Source: Cyclobacteriaceae bacterium (lineage in GTDB: Bacteria; Bacteroidota; Bacteroidia; Cytophagales; Cyclobacteriaceae). From it: a DNA stretch of 5,621 bases. Shown one piece after another: positions 1 through 3,861 of the stretch. The notes under the pieces are model-generated. The model saw nothing but the letters and a program-made list of their open reading frames with translations, did not search any database and was not told the DNA's origin. A program made the position numbers and the translations under genes. Position 1 is the stretch's first letter. The number at the start of each line of letters is the position of its first letter. The stretch lies in contig JALWRJ010000268.1 of assembly GCA_026994125.1 (NCBI GenBank), forward strand, positions 1 to 5,621, read 5' to 3'.

Positions 1-1
1 T

Positions 2-649
2 GAGCCATCGTGGCAGCAGCAACTACAAGCAGAATTTGAAAAACCTTATTTTGCAAAATTAGTAAATTTTGTAAAGCATGAATATCAACACCAACAGGTG
101 TACCCTCCCGGCAAACTTATTTTTAACGCGTTTAACCATTGTACATTTGCTGAAACCAAGGTAGTAATTATTGGGCAAGACCCCTACCATGGAGCCGGGC
201 AGGCCAATGGTCTTTGTTTTTCAGTTGCCGATGGGGTTAGAAAGCCCCCTTCACTGCAAAATATTTTTAAAGAGGTGGCCTCCGACCTGGGGGTACCTGT
301 ACCCGAATCGGGGAATTTAGAGCGATGGGCCCGGCAAGGTGTATTATTGCTTAATGCTACGCTTACGGTACGCTCGCATACGCCCGGTTCGCATCAGCAA
401 AAGGGGTGGGAGGTATTTACTGATGCTGTTATTAAAGCTATTGCTACCCAAAAAAAACAAGTAGTGTTTATGTTATGGGGTGCCTATGCACAAAAAAAAG
501 GAGCTATTATTGATGCTACCAGGCATTTGGTGCTGGCCTCGGCACACCCATCTCCTTTTGCTGCCCACCGTGGTTTTTTTGGGAATAAGCATTTTAGTAA
601 GTGCAATGCTTATTTACAGGAACATGGCAAACAACCCATTGATTGGTAA
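2..649 (+). CDS. ung: Uracil-DNA glycosylase, family 1 (5' end outside window)
   Basis: Removes uracil from DNA (from cytosine deamination or dUMP incorporation) as the first step of base excision repair in the cytoplasm. The reading frame is open from base 2. A GTG at 98 could be mistaken for the start, but the 32 codons before it read as typical Ung N-terminus (EPSWQQQL...FEKPYFAKL), so the true start lies a few codons upstream of the window. Of 215 visible residues (E. coli Ung has 229), the key motifs are all present: water-activating loop GQDPYHG with the catalytic Asp at visible residue 60; a CFSV segment with the uracil-stacking Phe at about 73; LLLNATLTV with the uracil-binding Asn at about 118; and the DNA-intercalation loop HPSPFAAHRGFFG with its His at 182. 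The gene therefore looks intact and active. It ends HGKQPIDW-stop, and this end is duplicated at 1471-1513. No terminator of the usual type follows; a REP array does. Confidence 0.97.
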   Translation, partial: EPSWQQQLQAEFEKPYFAKLVNFVKHEYQHQQVYPPGKLIFNAFNHCTFAETKVVIIGQDPYHGAGQANGLCFSVADGVRKPPSLQNIFKEVASDLGVPVPESGNLERWARQGVLLLNATLTVRSHTPGSHQQKGWEVFTDAVIKAIATQKKQVVFMLWGAYAQKKGAIIDATRHLVLASAHPSPFAAHRGFFGNKHFSKCNAYLQEHGKQPIDW

Positions 650-664
650 ATTTTGTTTGTTGGT
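622..664 (+). repeat. Direct repeat, copy A: ung 3' end
   Basis: These 43 bases cover the last eight codons and stop of ung plus 15 downstream bases, ending in TTGTTGGT (657-664), the 5' arm of a REP hairpin cut short one base before the end of its stem. The same stretch occurs at 1471-1513 with two differences (positions 628 and 631, C/T and A/G). Both fall at third codon positions of ung and leave Gly and Lys unchanged. In copy B the REP hairpin after it is complete, so copy A looks like the interrupted one. Confidence 0.93.
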
Positions 665-678
665 TCCCCTGGTTCCCC
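661..678 (+). repeat. Two tandem copies of TGGTTCCCC
   Basis: The nonamer TGGTTCCCC occurs twice head to tail (661-669, 670-678) at the junction between copy A of the ung 3' end and the first REP hairpin. The second copy's TTCCCC forms the outer part of the 28-bp inverted repeat with 1506-1533, where the complement GGGGAA follows the last complete hairpin. It looks like a slippage or joining scar at the left edge of the cassette. Confidence 0.85.
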
Positions 679-867
679 TTGTTGGTGTTTTCACCAACAA
701 GTAGTGGAGTGGTAACAAGTAGTACTAACAGATTGTGTTGGTGTTTTCACCAACAAGTAGTGGAGTGGTAACAAGTAGTACTAACAGATTGTGTTGGTGT
801 TTTCACCAACAAGTAGTGGAGTGGTAACAAGTAGTACTAACAGATTGTGTTGGTGTTTACGCCAACA
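679..867 (+). repeat. Four REP-like hairpins, T-loop orientation
   Basis: Hairpins lie at 679-700 (9-bp stem TTGTTGGTG/CACCAACAA), 736-755, 792-811 (8-bp stems) and 848-867. The loop is four T in the first three and TTTA in the fourth. In the fourth the right arm is CGCCAACA, which still pairs with TGTTGGTG through one G-U wobble in an RNA copied from the + strand, or G-T in folded + strand DNA; the complementary strand would have an A-C mismatch at that place. They are the mirror orientation of the hairpins at 1446 and 1506, since only the loop tells the two orientations apart. Confidence 0.9.
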
Positions 868-869
868 AG
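681..869 (+). repeat. 56-bp tandem repeat array, 3 identical units plus a partial fourth
   Basis: Units at 681-736, 737-792 and 793-848 are identical over all 56 bases; a partial fourth (849-869) differs at two positions. Each unit starts with the hairpin GTTGGTG, loop of four T, CACCAAC. It then has a spacer containing a second copy of AACAAGTAGT (696-705 and 714-723 in unit 1) and the 8-base palindrome TAGTACTA (720-727). The unit length is not a multiple of three, so the array is not coding. The identity of the units implies recent expansion or homogenisation. GTAG follows each hairpin and recurs before the next; GTAG is also the tetranucleotide next to enterobacterial REPs, but equivalence here is only a guess. 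Confidence 0.95.
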
Positions 870-874
870 TTTTC

Positions 875-903
875 TTGACATTTATCCAATTTTTTGATAG
901 ATT
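875..903 (+). promoter_or_regulatory. Possible promoter for the transposase gene
   Basis: TTGACA (875-880) is followed after 17 bases by TAGATT (898-903), four of six matches to a sigma-70 type -10 box. Initiation about seven bases later would fall on the ATG at 910, giving a leaderless message. The main sigma factor of Bacteroidota prefers a different -33/-7 pattern, so this is only a candidate. Confidence 0.25.
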
Positions 904-909
904 GAATTT

Positions 910-1437
910 ATGAAACATCAGCCTGTTCTTTTCTATACTGCAACCATATTAAAATGGCTGCCTTTGTTAGAAAACTCCAAATACAAGCAAATTATTATAG
1001 ATAGTTTGGCGTACCTGGTAGAGCATAAAAGATGCAAAGTGTATGCCTTTGTAATTATGCCAAATCATATCCATATATTATGGAAAATGCAAGGTGGTCA
1101 TAAAAAAGAAAATGTACAACGTGACTTTCTCAAGTTTACTAGCCAGATGATTAGGATGGATTTAAAGGCTAACCAAGTTCCAATATTAAAAAAGTTTTAT
1201 GTGAACGCTAAAGATCGACAATTTCAATTTTGGCAAAGAAATTCTTTATCAATCGAAATGAAAAGTAGAGAAATGATGGAACAAAAACTGGATTATATCC
1301 ATCATAACCCAGTTCAAGGCAAATGGAGGTTGGTTGATGATTTAATTGAATATAAGTATTCTTCGGTTAGATTTTACGAATTGGACAGGCAGAATGAGTA
1401 TCCGTTTCTTTCCCATTATATGGAATATTTTGAATGA
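910..1437 (+). CDS. REP-associated tyrosine transposase (RAYT), HUH/Y1 family
   Basis: A 175-residue single-domain protein of the Y1_Tnp / IS200-like superfamily, which cuts and rejoins single-stranded DNA at hairpins through a covalent 5'-phosphotyrosine intermediate. The HUH motif is seen in VIMPNHIHILW (His53 and His55, metal ligands). The proposed nucleophile is Tyr129 in KLDYIHHNPVQGKW, the hallmark RAYT segment, followed by EYKYSSVRFY. The NAKDRQFQFWQRN block (residues 99-111) is also typical of Bacteroidota members of the family as I recall them. Length is normal and no frameshift is seen, so the enzyme is probably functional. The ATG at 910 starts a natural N-terminus (FYTATIL) and has no Shine-Dalgarno. 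Unlike true IS200/IS605 elements there is no tnpB or cargo; unlike IS elements, RAYTs are usually single-copy, domesticated genes. The nearest REP starts 9 bases after the stop. Confidence 0.93.
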   Translation: MKHQPVLFYTATILKWLPLLENSKYKQIIIDSLAYLVEHKRCKVYAFVIMPNHIHILWKMQGGHKKENVQRDFLKFTSQMIRMDLKANQVPILKKFYVNAKDRQFQFWQRNSLSIEMKSREMMEQKLDYIHHNPVQGKWRLVDDLIEYKYSSVRFYELDRQNEYPFLSHYMEYFE

Positions 1438-1445
1438 GAGGTTAT

Positions 1446-1467
1446 TTGTTGGTGAAAACACCAACAA
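1446..1467 (+). repeat. REP-like hairpin, A-loop orientation, first downstream copy
   Basis: A perfect 9-bp stem, TTGTTGGTG/CACCAACAA, with a loop of four A. It lies just after the transposase stop and just before the duplicated ung end (three bases, GGC, lie between). It is the reverse complement of the hairpin at 679-700. There is no T-run after it, so it is not an ordinary intrinsic terminator. Confidence 0.93.
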
Positions 1468-1470
1468 GGC

Positions 1471-1513
1471 ACATGGTAAGCAACCCATTGATTGGTAAAT
1501 TTTGTTTGTTGGT
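1471..1513 (+). repeat. Direct repeat, copy B: displaced ung 3' end
   Basis: Repeats 622-664 at 41 of 43 positions. Read in the ung frame it gives HGKQPIDW and the stop, with synonymous changes in the Gly (GGC to GGT) and Lys (AAA to AAG) codons. There is no ung sequence before it: the match starts abruptly at ACATGG, three bases after a REP hairpin. It runs directly into the complete hairpin at 1506-1527 with the same spacing from the stop codon as in copy A, so it preserves what was probably the original ung-to-REP junction. Confidence 0.93.
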
Positions 1514-1533
1514 GAAAACACCAACAAGGGGAA
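1506..1533 (+). repeat. REP-like hairpin, A-loop, second copy; right inverted end
   Basis: The hairpin is at 1506-1527 (9-bp stem, four-A loop), followed by GGGGAA. The full 28 bases are a perfect inverted copy of 673-700. Twenty-two of the 28 bases are the hairpin itself, so the extra information is the loop polarity and the six flanking bases. Confidence 0.92.
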
Positions 1534-1536
1534 GTA

Positions 1537-1551
1537 TGAAAACACCAACAA
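1537..1551 (+). repeat. Half REP hairpin
   Basis: TGAAAACACCAACAA matches the loop and right arm of the A-loop hairpins, but the left arm is missing (AAGTA precedes it). It is a truncated REP copy or the remains of a cleaved or recombined one, nine bases after the preceding complete hairpin ends. Confidence 0.75.
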
Positions 1552-1561
1552 AGTGGAAAGT

Positions 1562-1600
1562 AATAAAAAAGCCGACCCTTTTAAGGTCGGCTTTTTTATT
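1562..1600. terminator. Bidirectional intrinsic terminator between convergent genes
   Basis: A perfect 16-bp inverted repeat: AATAAAAAAGCCGACC (1562-1577) and GGTCGGCTTTTTTATT (1585-1600) around the 7-base loop CTTTTAA. The GC core is 7 bp, flanked by six A on one side and six T on the other, so it has a U-tract in either direction. It would stop + strand transcripts from the ung/RAYT side and - strand transcripts from the lipoprotein gene, whose stop codon is 20 bases away. Confidence 0.93.
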
Positions 1601-1620
1601 GATGGATGCTATTTGGCTAT

Positions 1621-2307
1621 TTATTTTTTCTCTAAAACAATAGTTGCTGATAAATACTGTACATTTAAATTATCGGGGCTCAAATTGTTAGGGTCTTTAT
1701 CAATAGGTGCTCCAATAGGCATCAATTCTCCTGTTGCTAAATCATAAAACGCATGTTTCAGCATAGGAAAACGCTCTACTTTACCTGTAATTGTAGTATC
1801 GGTAATTTTAATATCTGTAATAGTAATGGTAATCGGAATAGGAGAGAAACTCACCTTAATACTCATATTAAGGGTGGTATTATTGTTTTGCAATTCGTAA
1901 GTTCCTAAATCTTCACTTGCATCATTTTCCGATGTACAAACAAAAGCAACTTTTCCATCAGATTTTAAATCTACTTTGTATGTCCAAGTGGTTACATCAG
2001 TATTTGTACAAGGAGCTGCTCCACGTAGTACGGCATCTACAAATCCGGTAGTTACCTGGGCTTCTCCTGTAGGTACATCTACATCGCCCTGTAATCCAAG
2101 CAGGTATAAACCATCAGAAATAACAAGGTTGGAGGCATCGTTTGAATCATCTACATTTCCATCTACCAAAGTAGCGGATTGCAATGAATACATTCCTGAA
2201 ATGTCTACTGCAGGTGTTTCATCTTTTTTCTTACACGAGGTTGCAATAAAAGCTATCATTGCAATTCCTAAAAGTAATTGTTTTGTCTTCATAATAGTTG
2301 TTTTCAT
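1621..2307 (-). CDS. Lipocalin-like lipoprotein of unknown function
   Basis: A 228-residue predicted lipoprotein. The N-terminus has Lys residues, a hydrophobic stretch LLLGIAMIAFIA and the lipobox ATSC with the lipidated Cys at 25, followed by KKKDE, a charged stretch common after the lipid Cys in Bacteroidota. The mature part begins DISGMYSLQSATLVDG and later has LGTYELQNNNTTLNMSI (134-150) and a Thr/Ile-rich strand region IPITITITDIKITDTTITGKVERF (157-180). This pattern of short beta strands recalls the lipocalin-like domains of small Bacteroidota lipoproteins. Cys100 and Cys124 could form a disulfide. The start at 2307 gives MKTTIMKTKQ; the in-frame ATG at 2292 (MKTKQLLLG) gives a more usual 20-residue signal peptide and is equally possible, as neither has a Shine-Dalgarno. 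It follows the SGNH hydrolase gene after 98 bases, so it may be a separate unit. No enzymatic motif was recognised. Confidence 0.85.
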   Translation of the reverse strand: MKTTIMKTKQLLLGIAMIAFIATSCKKKDETPAVDISGMYSLQSATLVDGNVDDSNDASNLVISDGLYLLGLQGDVDVPTGEAQVTTGFVDAVLRGAAPCTNTDVTTWTYKVDLKSDGKVAFVCTSENDASEDLGTYELQNNNTTLNMSIKVSFSPIPITITITDIKITDTTITGKVERFPMLKHAFYDLATGELMPIGAPIDKDPNNLSPDNLNVQYLSATIVLEKK

Positions 2308-2405
2308 AATTTATTAAAAGCTTAAAAGTACATAATTATCGGTTAAAAATAGGTTTTATTAACTATAAATAAGGTTGGTGTACTAAAAGTAACTGCTTTT
2401 TATTT
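2308..2405 (-). other. Intergenic gap between hydrolase and lipoprotein genes
   Basis: This is AT-rich and holds no gene. I found no convincing terminator after the hydrolase gene, and no clear TTTG/TAnnTTTG promoter pair before the lipoprotein gene. Whether the lipoprotein is read through from the upstream genes or has its own promoter cannot be decided from the bases. Confidence 0.5.
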
Positions 2406-3854
2406 TTATTCCGGTACTGGCAAGGCATTTCCCGGCCAATTATTGGGGTTAACATTAGGTATATTGGCATCGAAAACTTCGTTTATTTTATCTATAAACA
2501 AACTGGCTACATAGGCGCTGCCCCGTTGGTTTGGGTGTACACCATCCAGCGAAAAGGCACCAAAAGGAGGTGCAATGCTGGCATCCATGCCGGCTCCGTT
2601 AATGGTGGTTCCGGTTTTAGCAAATTCAGCAAATATGGCATTAATATCTAATAAGGCCAGCTTGTTGCCTTTGGCATCCACAATGTTTTTAATGGCTGCA
2701 TTAAAATCGGCTATGCGGTTGGCTATATCTTCCTGGTTCTTTTTGGTGAGGGTATATTTTTCATCTAAAGGCACTCCCACACCTATTACTGAGGCAGGAT
2801 TATTCGGGTCGGCCAGGGTACCCAGTACCGAACCGGCCGATAAGGTGATTAAATCAGATGAATTAGTCATTCGCATGCTTGGCAAGCCCGAGCCAGTGAG
2901 GTCGGTTAGTTCTTCATCGGTAATAACAGCTCCATTATCACCTTCCTTAAATTCAATGGTTCTAAGGTCGGCTTCATCCTGGGTAATAACTCCTGCCAAC
3001 ACAAATTGCGCAAGCCCGGCATTATAGGCGGTATAAGCTGCATTGGTGGCATCGGCAGTAGCTTGATCCATGGGTATGGCATTCCAGGGTACGGTGGTAA
3101 AATGAGGGATATCGTTAATGCTAGGCACATTGGCCACAATACCACTGGCTCCATTAGCCATCATGGCATCAATAGCGGCACTGTACGCAGCGGTAAACAT
3201 ACTTACCGGGGTCATGTCTGTGGTATTGCTGCCGTCACCATCTACTTTTCCTGTAGCTCCGGCCAGGGCATAACCCAGGGCATCGTTGCCACCCAGCCAA
3301 AATATAAAAAACGAACCATTGGCGGCTACCGCATCGGCCAGTACATTGCTACTGGCTGGGTTGCTGGCAAATCGCCCGTAATAGGGGTTTAGCATGCCAT
3401 AGCCGTTTACGCCTGCATCAATTACCCTAATACCAGGTACCCCAAAATTAGTTATTTTACTTCGGTCGCCACTATAATCGGTAATGGCCTGGCCGGGTAC
3501 AATAGGGCTGGGTACCGGATTGGTCGGGTTTACCAACCGTAGGCGTCCCAAAATGGTTACTCCATCAGGAGCCAACCCAAAATAGCCATCCTTAGCATTA
3601 ATATCAGGTTGAATAAATTCGCCACCGCCAACGGTTTTCATTTGCTGGGCTACAATATTGGCATAGCTGGCGGCTTGTCCATCATCGTATAATGCGCCAT
3701 TCATGTAACCGGCTGTTAATGAATTTCCTACTGCAACTACTTTGCTAAAGTCGGCACTGCCCGAAGTGGGGGTTTCTGCTTCCGGAAAAGTATAGGTACA
3801 ACTGGTAGCTGTGGCTAAAATCCCTGCGAGTAAAAGTATATATAATTTTTTCAT
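2406..3854 (-). CDS. SGNH/GDSL-family hydrolase, surface or periplasmic lipoprotein
   Basis: A 482-residue predicted lipoprotein esterase/lipase-type hydrolase. The signal peptide MKKLYILLLAGILATATSC has its lipidated Cys at 19. The SGNH blocks are in order. Block I is VVAVGNSLTAGYMNG with nucleophile Ser45 (GNSL in place of GDSL). Block II Gly is in TNFGVPGIRVIDA (about 138). Block III is FWLGGNDALGYA with Asn190. Block V is DGVHPNQRG with Asp437 and His440 completing the triad. The protein is longer than minimal SGNH enzymes (about 200-250 residues); the extra stretch between blocks III and V (about 200-430) contains NVPSINDIPHFTTVPWN and a Lys/Asp-rich helical part. The ATG at 3854 is 7 bases after the receptor stop codon with no clear Shine-Dalgarno, suggesting one transcript and possibly coupled translation. 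All catalytic residues are present, so activity is expected; substrate (acyl or acetyl ester, on lipid or glycan) is unknown. Confidence 0.92.
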   Translation of the reverse strand: MKKLYILLLAGILATATSCTYTFPEAETPTSGSADFSKVVAVGNSLTAGYMNGALYDDGQAASYANIVAQQMKTVGGGEFIQPDINAKDGYFGLAPDGVTILGRLRLVNPTNPVPSPIVPGQAITDYSGDRSKITNFGVPGIRVIDAGVNGYGMLNPYYGRFASNPASSNVLADAVAANGSFFIFWLGGNDALGYALAGATGKVDGDGSNTTDMTPVSMFTAAYSAAIDAMMANGASGIVANVPSINDIPHFTTVPWNAIPMDQATADATNAAYTAYNAGLAQFVLAGVITQDEADLRTIEFKEGDNGAVITDEELTDLTGSGLPSMRMTNSSDLITLSAGSVLGTLADPNNPASVIGVGVPLDEKYTLTKKNQEDIANRIADFNAAIKNIVDAKGNKLALLDINAIFAEFAKTGTTINGAGMDASIAPPFGAFSLDGVHPNQRGSAYVASLFIDKINEVFDANIPNVNPNNWPGNALPVPE

Positions 3855-3861
3855 GATTATC

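Larger units (their letters stand above)
673..1533 (+). mobile_element. RAYT/REP (BIME-like) cassette with 28-bp inverted ends
   Basis: An HUH transposase gene is enclosed by REP-like hairpins: T-loop orientation on the left (four copies), A-loop orientation on the right (two complete, one half just outside the right boundary). The outermost left hairpin with its TTCCCC flank (673-700) is a perfect 28-base inverted copy of 1506-1533. Known RAYTs sit among REP sequences that they recognise as folded single strands, and this arrangement matches that. The limits given are those of the inverted repeat; the true transposed unit, if there is one, could also run from 657 or to 1551. There is no short target-site duplication of the DDE-transposase kind; instead 43 bases of the ung end are repeated, and the right-hand copy (1471-1513) straddles the last complete hairpin. 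Confidence 0.7.

Noticed and set aside
98..100. GTG at 98 as the start of ung
   Set aside because: The 32 upstream in-frame codons match the conserved Ung N-terminus including FEKPYF, so starting at 98 would remove part of the fold.
681..869. CRISPR array
   Set aside because: The repeats are directly tandem with a 56-base period and no unique spacers; the sequence between hairpins is itself identical from unit to unit, and no cas gene is seen.
910..1437. Complete IS200/IS605 insertion sequence
   Set aside because: The transposase carries the RAYT-type YIHHNPV segment, there is no TnpB or omega-RNA-like region, and it is surrounded by many dispersed-type hairpins rather than one left and one right end.
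1342..1551. Small - strand protein overlapping the transposase end
   Set aside because: It repeats LLVFSPTN because it reads the REP hairpins on the other strand; the rest is antisense to the transposase gene.
1434..1643. Small + strand protein of 69 residues
   Set aside because: It runs through two REP hairpins, the duplicated ung end and the terminator; its repeated LVKTPTR is only the hairpin translated.
2381..2405. Terminator after the SGNH hydrolase gene
   Set aside because: Only a 5-bp AAAAG/CTTTT stem without GC core is present, too weak to call.
2575..3392. Two + strand open frames opposite the hydrolase gene
   Set aside because: They are antisense shadows of a well-supported lipoprotein hydrolase with all SGNH blocks, and resemble no protein family I know.
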